64,000 nucleotides of DNA from an uncultured Gammaproteobacteria bacterium (GCA_947258715.1 CAMYJH010000004.1:124001-188000), one strand, 5' to 3'. Shown: positions 35,394 to 45,891, counted from the stretch's first letter. Translations and numbers: made by a program. The notes: generated by a model from the letters alone, not told the origin.

Positions 35394-36710
35394 TTAAGCG
35401 CCTGCGAGGCGTTTGGCCCAGTGGCAAGATTCGCGCAGGATCTGGTGCGCGTCCAGGGTCATGAGCTGGCGGTCCTTGAGCACCCGGTGTCCGTTGATCC
35501 AGACGTTGGTGATCTGATGCCGGCCGGCGGAATAGACCACCTGGGAAATCGGGTGATGCGCCGGCTGGGTCTCGAGCTGGGACAGGTCCACCGCCACCAG
35601 ATCTGCCGCCTTGCCGGGCTCTAGCGATCCAATCTCGCCGTCGAGACCTAACGCGGCGGCGCCGTTGAGGGTCGCCATTCGAAGCGCCGTGTGCGCCGGC
35701 AACGCGCTGGCGTCTGCGCTCACGCCCTTGGCGAGGAGCGCCGCGGTGCGCATTTCCGCCAGCATGCCGAGGTCGTTGTTGCTGGCGGCGCCGTCGGTGC
35801 CGATGCAAACGTTCACTCCGGCGCGCGCGAGCTGGGCCACCGGACAAAAGCCGCTAGCAAGCTTTAAATTCGATTCCGGGCAGTGGGCGGCGTTGACGCC
35901 CATCGCCGCCAGCTTTTCGGTCTCGCGGTCTTCGAGCTGGGTCAGGTGCACCGCCAGCAGGCGGTTGCTGAGCAGACCCAGACGCTCCAGTCTCGCCAGC
36001 GGCCGCTCGCCGGTATTTGCAACGCTCTCGGCTACTTCGTGAGCAGTCTCGTGCACGTGCATGTGTATCGGAATATCGAGCTCTTCGGAGTAAGTGCGCA
36101 CGCGCTCCAGCGGTTCGTCGGATACGGTGTATGGCGCGTGCGGCGCAAATGCGGTGGTGACAAGAGGATCGTTCAAAAACTGATCGTGAACCTCCGTACC
36201 CTTGGTGATGTATTCGTCTGCGCTGCCCGCCCATACGCTGGGGAAATCAAGAATGATGAGACCGACGACGACGCGCATGCCTGCTTCGCTTGCCACCTTT
36301 GCCGCCTCGTCGGGGTAGAAGTACATGTCGTTGAAGCAGGTGGTGCCGCCACGAATCATTTCTGCCACGGCGAGCCGCGTGCCCTCGCGCACGAAACTGT
36401 CGCTGACCCACTTCTGCTCCGCCGGCCAGATGTGATTATTGAGCCAGCACGTCAAAGGAAGGTCGTCAGCGAGGCCGCGAAAGAGGCTCATGGCCGCATG
36501 GGTGTGGGCGTTGACCAGGCCGGGAATGATCGCCTGCCCGGAAAGCTCGACCGTGCTTTCGGTTTCGTACCGCCGCCGGGCCTCCGCCTGCGGTAGAATC
36601 GCTACAATCCGGCCGTCACGAAGCGCTATGGCGTGATTTTCGAGCACGGACTCGTCGGGCTCGACGGGTATGATCCAGCTCGCCTCGACAAGTGTGTCAA
36701 CAGATTCCAA
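35394..36710 (-). CDS. mtaD: 5-methylthioadenosine/S-adenosylhomocysteine deaminase family amidohydrolase
   Basis: A 438-residue metal-dependent amidohydrolase of the TRZ/ATZ group. Seen: GLVNAHTHAAMSLFRG with the metal-binding HTH, HVHETAHEV, HLTQL, CPESNLKLASG and GTDGAASNNDL, which together give the metal ligands and catalytic Glu and Asp. In Pseudomonas the homologue next to mtnA deaminates methylthioadenosine to methylthioinosine. The start is TTG 36710 (GGGAA upstream); no ATG fits as well. It is divergent from mtnA across about 100 bases, so both salvage genes share a control region. Confidence 0.9.
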   Translation of the reverse strand: MESVDTLVEASWIIPVEPDESVLENHAIALRDGRIVAILPQAEARRRYETESTVELSGQAIIPGLVNAHTHAAMSLFRGLADDLPLTCWLNNHIWPAEQKWVSDSFVREGTRLAVAEMIRGGTTCFNDMYFYPDEAAKVASEAGMRVVVGLIILDFPSVWAGSADEYITKGTEVHDQFLNDPLVTTAFAPHAPYTVSDEPLERVRTYSEELDIPIHMHVHETAHEVAESVANTGERPLARLERLGLLSNRLLAVHLTQLEDRETEKLAAMGVNAAHCPESNLKLASGFCPVAQLARAGVNVCIGTDGAASNNDLGMLAEMRTAALLAKGVSADASALPAHTALRMATLNGAAALGLDGEIGSLEPGKAADLVAVDLSQLETQPAHHPISQVVYSAGRHQITNVWINGHRVLKDRQLMTLDAHQILRESCHWAKRLAGA

Positions 36711-36809
36711 CTAGAATTCCCAAAGCGCTTGAATAAAGAGTTCGCCGTGCAAACAAGGTATGAGGCGAAAAAGACACGGCGCATGATAATGGTTTGAGCG
36801 ATTCGACGC

Positions 36810-37889
36810 ATGATCGAGGCACAGCAGGAAAATGCAGCCAGAAGCTTAGACATGGTGCTTTATGACTCGATTCGCCCGGTGGAATGGCGCGACGGCGCGG
36901 TGCGACTGATCGACCAGCGGCTATTGCCGGCACGAAAAGAGCACGTAATCTGCCGAAGCGTAGCGGATGTTGCCGAAGCCATTCGTAATATGACCGTACG
37001 CGGCGCACCTGCCATCGGCGTTGCCGCGGCCTACGGCGTGGTCCTGGCGGTCCGGGATCGGTACGCGGAGAATCCCGAGACCTGGCGACAAGCCGTAAAC
37101 GCGGACCTCGAGCTGCTGGCGAAGGCGCGGCCAACGGCGGTTAACCTCGGCTGGGCGGTGGATCGCATGCGGCAACAAATGGAGCGATTGGAGGCGGAAC
37201 CCGTCGCTCCGTTGCTTAATGAAGCCAGCGCCATTTGCCAGCAGGATGTCGATGCCAACCGCCGCATGGGCGAGCTGGGCGCGGCGCTGATCGACGCCGA
37301 TTCCGCTGTGCTCACCCACTGCAACGCGGGTGCGCTGGCAACCGCCGGTTACGGCACCGCGCTCGGCGTGATCCGGACCGCGTTTCAGGCGGGCAAGATA
37401 AAGCACGTTTATGCCGACGAGACGCGGCCCTGGCTTCAGGGCGCACGGCTCACCGCATGGGAGCTGATCGAGGATCGCATTCCGGTGAGTCTGATCGCCG
37501 ACGGCGCCGCCACCTACGCCATGGCGCAGGGCAAAGTGCAGTGGGTCATCGTCGGCGCCGACCGGGTGGCCGCCAACGGTGACGTGGCCAACAAGATCGG
37601 CACCTACGGGCTGGCGGTCAGCGCCCGCCATCACGGCCTGAGCTTCATGGTGGTCGCGCCCACATCGACCATCGATCGAAGTTGTCCCGACGGGGGATCG
37701 ATTCCAATCGAGAATCGTGCCGGCGAAGAGCTGCTTTCTTTTGCCGATGCGCGCGTGGCTGCCAGCGGGGCACAGGCGTGGAATCCGGTGTTCGACGTCA
37801 CGCCCGCGGCCCTGGTGGATGTGCTGGTGACCGAAATGGGCGTCCTCAAGCAGCCTGACGCGGCGAAGATTGCGGCGCTGTTCAATTGA
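36810..37889 (+). CDS. mtnA: S-methyl-5-thioribose-1-phosphate isomerase MtnA
   Basis: A 359-residue enzyme of methionine salvage that converts methylthioribose-1-phosphate to methylthioribulose-1-phosphate. Seen: NMTVRGAPAIGVAAAYG, LTHCNAGALATAGYGTALG with the catalytic Cys, VYADETRPWLQGARLTAWEL, VIVGADRVAANGDVANKIGTY with the catalytic Asp, and an NPVFDVTPAALV tail. ATG 36810 is used; an ATG at 36852 is also possible. It overlaps by a few bases the start region of the downstream mltF. Confidence 0.95.
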   Translation: MIEAQQENAARSLDMVLYDSIRPVEWRDGAVRLIDQRLLPARKEHVICRSVADVAEAIRNMTVRGAPAIGVAAAYGVVLAVRDRYAENPETWRQAVNADLELLAKARPTAVNLGWAVDRMRQQMERLEAEPVAPLLNEASAICQQDVDANRRMGELGAALIDADSAVLTHCNAGALATAGYGTALGVIRTAFQAGKIKHVYADETRPWLQGARLTAWELIEDRIPVSLIADGAATYAMAQGKVQWVIVGADRVAANGDVANKIGTYGLAVSARHHGLSFMVVAPTSTIDRSCPDGGSIPIENRAGEELLSFADARVAASGAQAWNPVFDVTPAALVDVLVTEMGVLKQPDAAKIAALFN

Positions 37890-37897
37890 AGCACGGC

Positions 37898-39382
37898 ATG
37901 AACAAGTTGCGTTTGCTCTCGCTTTGTGTCGCATTGGCCGCCGCAGGCCTGTATGGCTGTGGCAAGCCCAGTGGCAGCACTCTGGAGGAAATTCGCCGCA
38001 CCGGCGAGCTTGTGGTGCTGACTCGGTACGGATCGACCACCTTCTACGAAAGCCCTGATGGACTCGACGGCTACGAGTATGCGCTTACGCAGGCGTTCGC
38101 GAAGTCCCTCGGCGTCAGCGTGCGCTACGTGATTCACGATAGCATTCCCGAAGTTTTGGAAGCGATACGATCCGGGCGCGGTCACCTGGCCGCCGCAGCG
38201 CTCACTCGTACCGAGGAGCGTGAGCAGGTCCACATGTTCGGGCCAGACTATAAGACGGTGCAGCAACAGGTGGTCTGTCACCGCAAAGCCACCGTTCCCA
38301 AAGACATCTCCGAACTGCCATCGGTGAGAATCCTGGTCATCAGTGGCAGCAGTTACGTGGAGCGTCTGCGCGAGCTCAAAGTGGAGGTCCCGGACCTGGA
38401 ATGGGGCACCACCGTCGAGCTCTCCACCGACGAGATCTTGGAGCAGGTAGCGCGCCAGGAAGTGGACTGCACGGTCTCGGACTCCAATATCGTCGCAATC
38501 AACCGGCGATACTTCCCCGACCTCCAGATCGCTTTTCCGATTAGTGAAGAGCAGAGTCTCGCCTGGGTGTTGCCGCCGCGGGCCGACAAGCTTCTGCTGC
38601 GGCTGGAAAAGTATTTCACCGAGGCCGACGAAAGCGGACTACTCGCGAGTCTGGATGAGCGCCATTACGGTCACGTCACCATCTTCGACTACGTCGACAC
38701 CAAACGCTACATGCGGAGGATTCTTTCCCGACTGCCGCGCTATCGCGACAGTTTCGAGCGGGCGGGGGAGAAGTACGATATTGCATGGACGCTGCTCGCC
38801 GCGATGTCGTATCAGGAGTCGCACTGGAATCCCCGGGCCCGAAGTCCCACCGGCGTGCGCGGCATGATGATGCTTACGCTGCCCACGGCGCGGGCGATGG
38901 GGGTGAAAAACCGTCTCGATCCGAGCCAGAGCATCATGGGCGGCGCGCGTTATCTGGCCCGAATGATAAAGCGCGTTCCAGAAGAGGTAGAAGCCGAGGA
39001 CCGGGTATGGTTTGCGCTGGCGGCTTATAACGTCGGCTTCGGGCACCTGCAGGATGCGCGCGAACTCGCCCAGAGGCTGGGTCAGGATCCCAACCGCTGG
39101 CATTCGCTCAAAACCGTGTTTCCGCTGCTTACACGTAAAAAGTATTACCGCACCCTCACGCACGGCTATGCAAGAGGTTCCGAACCGGTGCAATACGTCG
39201 AGCGTATTCGAAGCTATCTCGACATGCTCGAGCGGACGCTGCCCATTTACGGACCGGTGCCCGGCGTGAGCGCGTCGGCGACACCGGTTGATCCGCCGCC
39301 AGCCGACGACGGCTCGGTCGCTTCGGTATGGTCCCCGGACGCCTCAGAGTCTGCTTCAAGCCTCGGTCGCACACGGCTTTAG
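37898..39382 (+). CDS. mltF: Membrane-bound lytic murein transglycosylase F
   Basis: A 494-residue outer-membrane lipoprotein that cleaves peptidoglycan glycan strands. Seen: a signal peptide with lipobox GLYGC (Cys21), an N-terminal ABC-type solute-binding domain (about residues 30-265) beginning IRRTGELVVLTRYGSTTFYE, and a C-terminal SLT domain with YQESHWNPRARSPTGVRGMM carrying the catalytic Glu, then AYNVGFGHLQDA. The two-domain order is that of MltF. ATG 37898 gives the proper lipoprotein start. The C-terminal 50 residues are low-complexity Pro/Ser/Ala. Confidence 0.93.
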   Translation: MNKLRLLSLCVALAAAGLYGCGKPSGSTLEEIRRTGELVVLTRYGSTTFYESPDGLDGYEYALTQAFAKSLGVSVRYVIHDSIPEVLEAIRSGRGHLAAAALTRTEEREQVHMFGPDYKTVQQQVVCHRKATVPKDISELPSVRILVISGSSYVERLRELKVEVPDLEWGTTVELSTDEILEQVARQEVDCTVSDSNIVAINRRYFPDLQIAFPISEEQSLAWVLPPRADKLLLRLEKYFTEADESGLLASLDERHYGHVTIFDYVDTKRYMRRILSRLPRYRDSFERAGEKYDIAWTLLAAMSYQESHWNPRARSPTGVRGMMMLTLPTARAMGVKNRLDPSQSIMGGARYLARMIKRVPEEVEAEDRVWFALAAYNVGFGHLQDARELAQRLGQDPNRWHSLKTVFPLLTRKKYYRTLTHGYARGSEPVQYVERIRSYLDMLERTLPIYGPVPGVSASATPVDPPPADDGSVASVWSPDASESASSLGRTRL

Positions 39383-39606
39383 AATCGAGCCAAAATCTTC
39401 CCCCATCAGCGGCCTCCCGAGGACCGCTTCCAGGTCTTTAAAACAGCCTCCCAGCGGGCCCTGAACCAGGGCTGAAAAAGACTCAAAACCGACCTGTTTT
39501 CAAGCCCTTAAAACGAGACTTGGAAGGCGTGAAAATGATAGAATTCCCTGGTTTTTGGCGGCGTCGCAACAATATTCTAATCGTTTGATTTTGAAGCAAT
39601 TCTTTT

Positions 39607-42135
39607 ATGGCTGAATTCGCAAAGGAGGTCCTCCAGGTCAATATCGAGGAGGAGATGAAGCAGTCCTATCTGGATTACGCCATGAGCGTAATCGTGGGGC
39701 GCGCTCTTCCCGATGTCAGGGACGGACTCAAGCCGGTTCACAGGCGCGTGCTTTATGCCATGAGCGTGCTGGGAAACGACTGGAACAAGCCTTACAAAAA
39801 GTCGGCTCGCGTGGTCGGCGACACCATCGGTAAGTACCACCCGCACGGCGATACGGCCGTGTACGACGCACTGGTACGCATGGCGCAGCCTTTCTCCATG
39901 CGCATTCCCCTCATCGACGGTCAGGGTAACTTCGGTTCCATCGACGGCGACTCCGCCGCCGCCATGCGTTACACCGAAGTACGCATGGCGCGCATCGCCC
40001 ACGAAATGCTCGCTGATATCGACAAGGAAACCGTCGATTTCACCGCCAACTACGATGAGTCGGAAAAAGAGCCGTCGGTTTTTCCCACGCGACTGCCCAA
40101 TTTGCTGCTCAACGGCTCCGCCGGCATCGCTGTGGGTATGGCCACCAACATACCGCCGCACAATCTCGGCGAGGTGTTGAACGCCTGCGTCGCTTATATC
40201 GACGATCCCGCCATCGACGTGCCCGGATTGATGGCCCACATCCCGGGCCCGGACTTTCCCACCGCCGGCATCATCAACGGCGCCCAGGGCATTCGCGAGG
40301 CCTACGCCACCGGCCGCGGCCGCATTTATGTGCGCGCCCGGGCACATTTTGAGGGCGGTGACAACGGCGAGCGCCAGCGCATCGTGGTCACGGAACTACC
40401 CTTCCAGGTCAACAAAGCGCGCCTTCTAGGAAAGATCGCGGAACTCGTCAAGGAAAAGCGTATCGACGGAATTAGCGAGCTTCGCGACGAGTCGGACAAG
40501 GAAGGCATGCGCATGGTCATTGAGCTCAAGCGCGGCGAAGCCCCAGACGTGGTGCTGAACAATCTTTACCAGCACACCATGCTGCAGACTGTGTTCGGCA
40601 TAAACCTGGTGGCGCTGATGGACGGTCAGCCGCAGTTGCTCAACCTGCGACAGCTGGTCGAAGCTTTTGTCCGCCACCGCCGCGAGGTGGTCACGCGGCG
40701 AACCATCTACGACCTGCGCAAGGCGCGTGACCGAGCCCATGTGCTGGAAGGCCTTGCCGTTGCGCTTGCCAATATCGATCCGGTAATCGCGGCCATCAAG
40801 GCTTCCCCGAGTCCCGCAGAGGCAAAGCGGACCTTGATGGACCAGAAGTGGTCGCCCGGCGTGGTTTCGGACATGCTCAAGCGCGCCGGTGCCAGGATGT
40901 CGCGCCCCGATGGTCTGGCGGAGGAATTTGGACTGGGTGACGACGGATATCGGCTTACGGAAACCCAGGCGCAAGCGATACTGGATCTGCGCCTGCACCG
41001 ATTAACCGGTCTAGAGCAAGAAAAGATCCTCAAGGAATACGACGAGGTACTTGCGCGCATCCAGGAGCTGCTGGAAATCCTGAACAATCCGGACAAGCTC
41101 ATGGCGGTGATTCGTGGCGAGCTGGTGGAGCTCAAGGAGCAGTACGGCGATGATCGCCGCACCGAAATCGTTCATGACCATGCGAGCTTCAACCCCGAAG
41201 ATCTGATCACGCCAGAAGACGTGGTGGTGACGCTATCGCACGCGGGCTATGTCAAGTGGCAGTCGCTGGACGCCTATGCCGCTCAAAGGCGAGGCGGAAA
41301 GGGAAAGTCTGCCACTTCCATGCGGGACGAAGATTTTGTCGATCGCCTTTTCGTCGCAAATACCCACGACACCATTCTCTGCTTCTCAAACCGGGGGAAG
41401 GTGTATTGGCTCAAGGTCTACGAGCTGCCCCACGCTAGCCGGCAGGCGCGAGGACGTCCCATCGTCAACTTGCTGCCGTTGAACGAGGGCGAGCGTATCA
41501 ACGCCGTTTTATCGCTGCAAAGCTTCGCGCAGCCGGGTTTCGTAGTCATGGCGACGTCAAACGGCCTGGTCAAGAAGACGCCGCTCGGAGATTTCTCGCG
41601 TCCCCGCGCGTCTGGGATCATCGCCATCGAGCTGGTGGAGGGCGACCGACTCATCGGCGTCGCCATCACCGACGGAGAGCAGGAGATCATGCTCTCCAGC
41701 AGCGGCGGCAAAATGATTCGGTTCCGGGAGGCTGAGGTGCGCCCCATGGGTCGCAACGCCCGGGGCGTCATCGGCATGCGCATCGGCAAGCAGGAACGTA
41801 TCATCTCGCTGATGATCGCCGACCAGGGACGCGTGCTCACGGCAACACGGAACGGCTACGGAAAGTGCACGCCTATCGACGATTACCGTCCCCAGGGCCG
41901 CGGCGGTCAGGGGCTGATCTCGATTCAGACCAGCGAGCGAAACGGCGAGGTGGTGGGCGCGCTGCTGGCGTCGGAGCAAGATGACGTTATGCTGATCACC
42001 GATGCTGGAAAGCTGGTGCGCACCCGGATTGAGGAGATCAGCGTCATGGGAAGGAACACGCAGGGAGTGCGGCTCATCAGCCTAAGCGAAGGCGAACGCC
42101 TGGTCGGTCTGGACAGGATTGTCGAGGAGACTTGA
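39607..42135 (+). CDS. gyrA: DNA gyrase subunit A
   Basis: An 842-residue type II topoisomerase subunit that cuts and rejoins DNA while GyrB drives strand passage. Seen: [20 protein letters not shown], the quinolone region [17 protein letters not shown], catalytic Tyr122 in [10 protein letters not shown], and a C-terminal beta-pinwheel with the GyrA box QRRGGKG that wraps DNA. Numbering equals E. coli: residue 83 is Thr and residue 87 is Asp. ATG 39607 lies within AATTCTTTTATGG and has little Shine-Dalgarno. The 224-bp leader is rich in short inverted repeats (for example CCCTGAACCAGGG at 39458-39470). Confidence 0.97.
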   Translation: MAEFAKEVLQVNIEEEMKQSYLDYAMSVIVGRALPDVRDGLKPVHRRVLYAMSVLGNDWNKPYKKSARVVGDTIGKYHPHGDTAVYDALVRMAQPFSMRIPLIDGQGNFGSIDGDSAAAMRYTEVRMARIAHEMLADIDKETVDFTANYDESEKEPSVFPTRLPNLLLNGSAGIAVGMATNIPPHNLGEVLNACVAYIDDPAIDVPGLMAHIPGPDFPTAGIINGAQGIREAYATGRGRIYVRARAHFEGGDNGERQRIVVTELPFQVNKARLLGKIAELVKEKRIDGISELRDESDKEGMRMVIELKRGEAPDVVLNNLYQHTMLQTVFGINLVALMDGQPQLLNLRQLVEAFVRHRREVVTRRTIYDLRKARDRAHVLEGLAVALANIDPVIAAIKASPSPAEAKRTLMDQKWSPGVVSDMLKRAGARMSRPDGLAEEFGLGDDGYRLTETQAQAILDLRLHRLTGLEQEKILKEYDEVLARIQELLEILNNPDKLMAVIRGELVELKEQYGDDRRTEIVHDHASFNPEDLITPEDVVVTLSHAGYVKWQSLDAYAAQRRGGKGKSATSMRDEDFVDRLFVANTHDTILCFSNRGKVYWLKVYELPHASRQARGRPIVNLLPLNEGERINAVLSLQSFAQPGFVVMATSNGLVKKTPLGDFSRPRASGIIAIELVEGDRLIGVAITDGEQEIMLSSSGGKMIRFREAEVRPMGRNARGVIGMRIGKQERIISLMIADQGRVLTATRNGYGKCTPIDDYRPQGRGGQGLISIQTSERNGEVVGALLASEQDDVMLITDAGKLVRTRIEEISVMGRNTQGVRLISLSEGERLVGLDRIVEET

Positions 42136-42274
42136 CCAAGCTTTAATCTCCGAGCTTTTTTCGCGCCTGGCAGAGCGCACCACGGCATGGGTTGCCCGCG
42201 CCGTGGGTCGACGCCGCAAGTGCCGGGGGCTGCCGATGGCAGGGCGTGGACATCAGCTTGGCCCAGGGAACTCT

Positions 42275-43357
42275 ATGAGCAGGGTATATAACTTCGGCGC
42301 CGGTCCGGCCGCTTTACCGCAAACGGTTATTGAACGCGCACGCGATGAGCTTCTTGAGTGGCGCGACGCGCGCATGTCGGTGATGGAGATGAGCCATCGC
42401 GGCGCGCATTTTGGCGAAATTGCAAAGGACGCCGAGAGCCGACTGCGGCGCCTGCTTTCCATTCCCGAATCCTACAAGGTGCTTTTCCTTCAGGGTGGAG
42501 CTCAGCTTCAATTTTCGGCCGTGCCGCTCAACTTGCTCCGGGGCAAGGATCGGGCGGACTACGTCGATACCGGACAGTGGTCCTCCAAGGCGATCGCGGA
42601 GGCCAGGCGTTACTGCGAGGTGAACGTTTGCGCCAGCGCTAAGGACGGCGGGTACTTTCGCATTCCCGCCGAATCGCTTTGGGAAAAGGACGCCAAAGCG
42701 GCATATTTGCACTACACGCCCAATGAGACCATTGGCGGGGTGGAGTTTCAGCACCTGCCGGACAGCGGCCCCGTGCCGCTGGTGGGCGATATGTCTTCCA
42801 ATATTCTCTCGCGTCCGATTCCCGTGGATCGATTCGGGTTGATATACGCCGGGGCGCAGAAGAACATCGGCATCGCCGGCTTGACCGTTGTCATCGTGCG
42901 CGAAGATTTGATTGGCACGGCGAAAGAAACCACGCCCTCTATGCTGGACTACAAGGTGCAGGCGGACGCCGGCTCGATGGCGAATACCGCGCCCACCTTC
43001 GCCTGGTACATGGCCGGCCTGATATTCGAGTGGATCGACGCCCAGGGCGGGCTAGCAGGTATGGAAAAGCGCAATGGGGTCAAAGCGAAAACGCTTTACG
43101 ACGCTATCGATGATTCCGACTTCTACAGCAATCCCGTCGACCCGACGTGCCGATCGCGTATGAACGTGCCCTTCACGCTTGCCTCACCCGAGCTTGATGG
43201 CGACTTTCTCAAACAGGCCCGCGCCGCCGGACTTGAAGGACTCAAAGGCCACCGCTCCGTCGGGGGAATGCGCGCCAGCATTTACAATGCAATGCCGCTG
43301 GAGGGCGTTAAGGCGCTGGTGGCATTCATGAAAGATTTCGAGGAGAGGCGGGGTTGA
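42275..43357 (+). CDS. serC: Phosphoserine aminotransferase SerC
   Basis: A 360-residue PLP enzyme for serine (and pyridoxine) synthesis. Seen: NFGAGPAALPQTVIERA, MEMSHRGAHF, VLFLQGGAQLQF, HYTPNETIGGVEF, and the PLP Lys in YAGAQKNIGIAGL, ending with GHRSVGGMRASIYNAM. ATG 42275 starts the family-typical MSRVYNFGAGPA; the longer frame from 42119 is rejected. It follows gyrA as in Pseudomonas, across 139 bases that include a weak hairpin with a T-run at 42138-42161. Confidence 0.96.
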   Translation: MSRVYNFGAGPAALPQTVIERARDELLEWRDARMSVMEMSHRGAHFGEIAKDAESRLRRLLSIPESYKVLFLQGGAQLQFSAVPLNLLRGKDRADYVDTGQWSSKAIAEARRYCEVNVCASAKDGGYFRIPAESLWEKDAKAAYLHYTPNETIGGVEFQHLPDSGPVPLVGDMSSNILSRPIPVDRFGLIYAGAQKNIGIAGLTVVIVREDLIGTAKETTPSMLDYKVQADAGSMANTAPTFAWYMAGLIFEWIDAQGGLAGMEKRNGVKAKTLYDAIDDSDFYSNPVDPTCRSRMNVPFTLASPELDGDFLKQARAAGLEGLKGHRSVGGMRASIYNAMPLEGVKALVAFMKDFEERRG

Positions 43358-43561
43358 AATATTGGTATGTGGCATGTGGTATGTAGTATGTACGAACAAG
43401 GTACTCGAAAGGATTTCGGCGCAAATCGGTTGAATAACTATCGACGGTTGCTAATGTAGTGAATCGATGCAGCCAAGTTTTACCCTGCATACCACATACC
43501 ACATAGTCAACGATTGGAGTGAAACTCGAGGCCGCAATCAGTCCAGGCGGCTCCATTACTC

Positions 43562-44728
43562 ATGATGTTCAAAATCCTCACCCTCAATAACATTTCGCCG
43601 GCCGGTCTCGAGCGCTTTCCCGTGGAGCGCTACAAAGTCGATTCGGAGCTGAGTGATCCCGACGCGATTCTGCTTCGCTCCTTCAACATGCACGACTACC
43701 AGACCCCACCGTCTCTCAAGGCGGTCGCGCGGGCAGGCGCGGGAGTTAACAACATTCCGGTGGCGCGGCTGAGCGAGCGCGGCATTCCGGTGTTCAACAC
43801 CCCCGGTGCCAACGCCAACGCGGTCAAGGAGCTGGTGCTGGCCGGCATGTTCCTTGGCGCGCGGAACATCTGTCAGGCGTGGCAATTTGTGGAATCGCTC
43901 GACGGTGGCGACGATTCGCTCGACCGACAGGTGGAGTCCGGCAAGCGAAATTTCGTCGGTTTCGAGCTCCCGGGGCGCACATTGGGGGTGATCGGGCTCG
44001 GTGCCATCGGTGTGCTGGTGGCAAACGCCGCCCTCAGGCTGGGAATGCGGGTGGTGGGTTACGACCCGGAGCTGACGGTGAGGCGTGCGTGGCAGCTCTC
44101 GTCCGAGGTCGTTCAGGCGCAGAACGTCAGAGATCTGCTCGCTCAGTCCGATTTCGTTACCGTCCACGTGCCGCTGTTCGAAAAGACAAAAGACCTGATC
44201 AATACCGATTCCATCAAGCACATGCGCCGGGAAGCGACGCTGCTTAATTTTTCGAGGCAGGGCATCGTCAGTGACGATGCGGTGGTCGGCGCGCTCAAGG
44301 CGGGCAAGCTCAACGCTTACGTTTGCGATTTTCCGACGACAAAGCTCAAGGGCCAGCCGAGAATCATCACCTTGCCGCACATCGGGGCCTCGACCCGGGA
44401 AGCGGAGAATAACTGCGCGGTTATGGCCAGCCGGCAGCTCAGAGATTTTCTCGAGGACGGCAACATCACCAACTCGGTGAATTTTCCCGAGGTGGTGATG
44501 CCACGGATCTCGGCGACCCGCGTGGGTCTGGTCAACGCCAACGTGCCCAACATGCTGGGGCAGATCTCCACCACGCTGGCGCGGGCCAACCTCAATATTC
44601 TGGACATGTTGAACAAGTCCAGGGGCGAGCTGGCCTATACCCTCACCGACGTCGAGGGTGTGGTTCCTGCCCGGGTGCTGGAAGAGCTGGCGGCTATCGA
44701 CGGCGTCATGTCGGTTCGGGCGCTTTAG
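43562..44728 (+). CDS. serA: D-3-phosphoglycerate dehydrogenase SerA
   Basis: A 388-residue dehydrogenase for the first step of serine synthesis. Seen: VARAGAGVNNIPV, TPGANANAVKELVL, the nucleotide motif GRTLGVIGLGAIG, VTVHVPLFEKTKD, LLNFSRQGIV, the catalytic His in LPHIGASTREAE, and a C-terminal ACT domain (NVPNMLGQISTTLARANLNI) for serine binding. The form is shorter than E. coli SerA. serA directly follows serC, so two consecutive steps are adjacent; in Pseudomonas serC is followed by pheA instead. A 204-bp gap of repeated short words separates it from serC. Confidence 0.93.
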   Translation: MMFKILTLNNISPAGLERFPVERYKVDSELSDPDAILLRSFNMHDYQTPPSLKAVARAGAGVNNIPVARLSERGIPVFNTPGANANAVKELVLAGMFLGARNICQAWQFVESLDGGDDSLDRQVESGKRNFVGFELPGRTLGVIGLGAIGVLVANAALRLGMRVVGYDPELTVRRAWQLSSEVVQAQNVRDLLAQSDFVTVHVPLFEKTKDLINTDSIKHMRREATLLNFSRQGIVSDDAVVGALKAGKLNAYVCDFPTTKLKGQPRIITLPHIGASTREAENNCAVMASRQLRDFLEDGNITNSVNFPEVVMPRISATRVGLVNANVPNMLGQISTTLARANLNILDMLNKSRGELAYTLTDVEGVVPARVLEELAAIDGVMSVRAL

Positions 44729-44801
44729 CAGCTTAGTCGGAGTTCCACCGGCGGGCGGCCCGTGCCATAGTTCCAACCGGGCAACTCAAACGCTTCCGGC
44801 G

Positions 44802-45887
44802 ATGAACGACTCGGAAAATAAGCTCAAGGCGCTGCGCGAGGAGATCGACGGCGTCGACGACAAGCTGCTGGCGCTGATCAGCCGCAGGGCCGAGTTCGCG
44901 CAGCAGATCGCCGGGGTCAAAGACGGTGAGGGCGGCGACGTCTACCGTCCCGACCGCGAGGCCGAAGTCTTGCGCCGGCTCGCCTCGGTGAATCCGGGGC
45001 CACTTTCCAACGACCGCATCATCCGCTTGTTTCAGGAAGTCGTCTCCGCGTGCCGCGCCCTGGAGAAGCCCATGACCATCGGTTTTCTTGGTCCCGAGGG
45101 TACCTTCACCGAGGCCGCCACCTTCAAGCATTTTGGCCACGCAGTTTCCGTAAGCCCGCTGGAAAGCATTGACGCCGTGTTCCGCGAAGTTGAATCCGGG
45201 GTGGCTCAATTCGGGGTAGTGCCGGTGGAGAACTCCACCGAAGGCGTAGTGAACCACACCCTGGACATGTTCATCAGATCCAAGCTTTCCATCTGCGGCG
45301 AGGTGCAGCTGCGCATTCACCACTTTCTGATGGCCGCGCAAGAGGACAAGAGCAAGATCCGCAGAGTGTGCTCGCATCCGCAATCTTTGGCGCAATGCCG
45401 CAAGTGGCTGGATACCAACCTGGTCTCAGCTGAGCGCGAATCGGTCGGCAGCAACGCGGAGGCGGCGCGAATTGCGGCCAAGGATCCGGCCACGGCGGCA
45501 ATCGCCGGGGAAGTGGCCGCGGACCTCTATGGCCTCAAGCTGCTGGCCCGCAACGTCGAAGATGAGCCTGACAACACCACCCGGTTTCTCGTCATCGGAA
45601 ATCAGTCCGTGGACCGCACGGGTAACGACAAAACGTCGGTCATGTTCTCGGCGAAAAATCGCCCCGGCGCCCTGTTCGAGCTGCTGGAAGCATTCAAAAA
45701 GCGCAACGTAAACATGACGCGAATCGAATCGCGGCCGTCGAGAAGTGGGATCTGGGAGTACGTTTTCTTCATCGACGTCGAGGGACACGTGAGCGACGAA
45801 AATGTCAGCGCCGCTTTGGCGGACATCGATGCCCACGCTTCATTTTTCAAAGTCCTCGGCTCCTACCCACGATCGGCGACAGGATAG
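44802..45887 (+). CDS. pheA: Bifunctional chorismate mutase/prephenate dehydratase (P-protein)
   Basis: A 361-residue enzyme for phenylalanine synthesis. Seen: an AroQ chorismate mutase domain (residues 1-90) with LREEIDGVDDKLLALISRRA, a prephenate dehydratase domain (about 92-270) with GFLGPEGTFTEAA, VPVENSTEGVVNHTLD and the DNTTRFLVIG motif carrying the essential Thr, and a C-terminal ACT domain with KNRPGALFELLEAFK and the ESRPSR phenylalanine-binding segment. ATG 44802 begins the mutase domain; the in-frame extension to 44658 overlaps serA. Confidence 0.96.
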   Translation: MNDSENKLKALREEIDGVDDKLLALISRRAEFAQQIAGVKDGEGGDVYRPDREAEVLRRLASVNPGPLSNDRIIRLFQEVVSACRALEKPMTIGFLGPEGTFTEAATFKHFGHAVSVSPLESIDAVFREVESGVAQFGVVPVENSTEGVVNHTLDMFIRSKLSICGEVQLRIHHFLMAAQEDKSKIRRVCSHPQSLAQCRKWLDTNLVSAERESVGSNAEAARIAAKDPATAAIAGEVAADLYGLKLLARNVEDEPDNTTRFLVIGNQSVDRTGNDKTSVMFSAKNRPGALFELLEAFKKRNVNMTRIESRPSRSGIWEYVFFIDVEGHVSDENVSAALADIDAHASFFKVLGSYPRSATG

Positions 45888-45891
45888 GCGC

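Noticed and set aside
39519..39545. Possible gyrA promoter TTGGAA with TAGAAT
   Set aside because: The spacer between the two hexamers is only 13 bases, too short for a sigma-70 promoter; no better pair was clear.
39847..39865. GyrA Thr83 considered as a quinolone-resistance mutation
   Set aside because: Thr83 is the normal residue in many bacteria, including Pseudomonas, and Asp87 is intact, so this is not evidence of acquired resistance.
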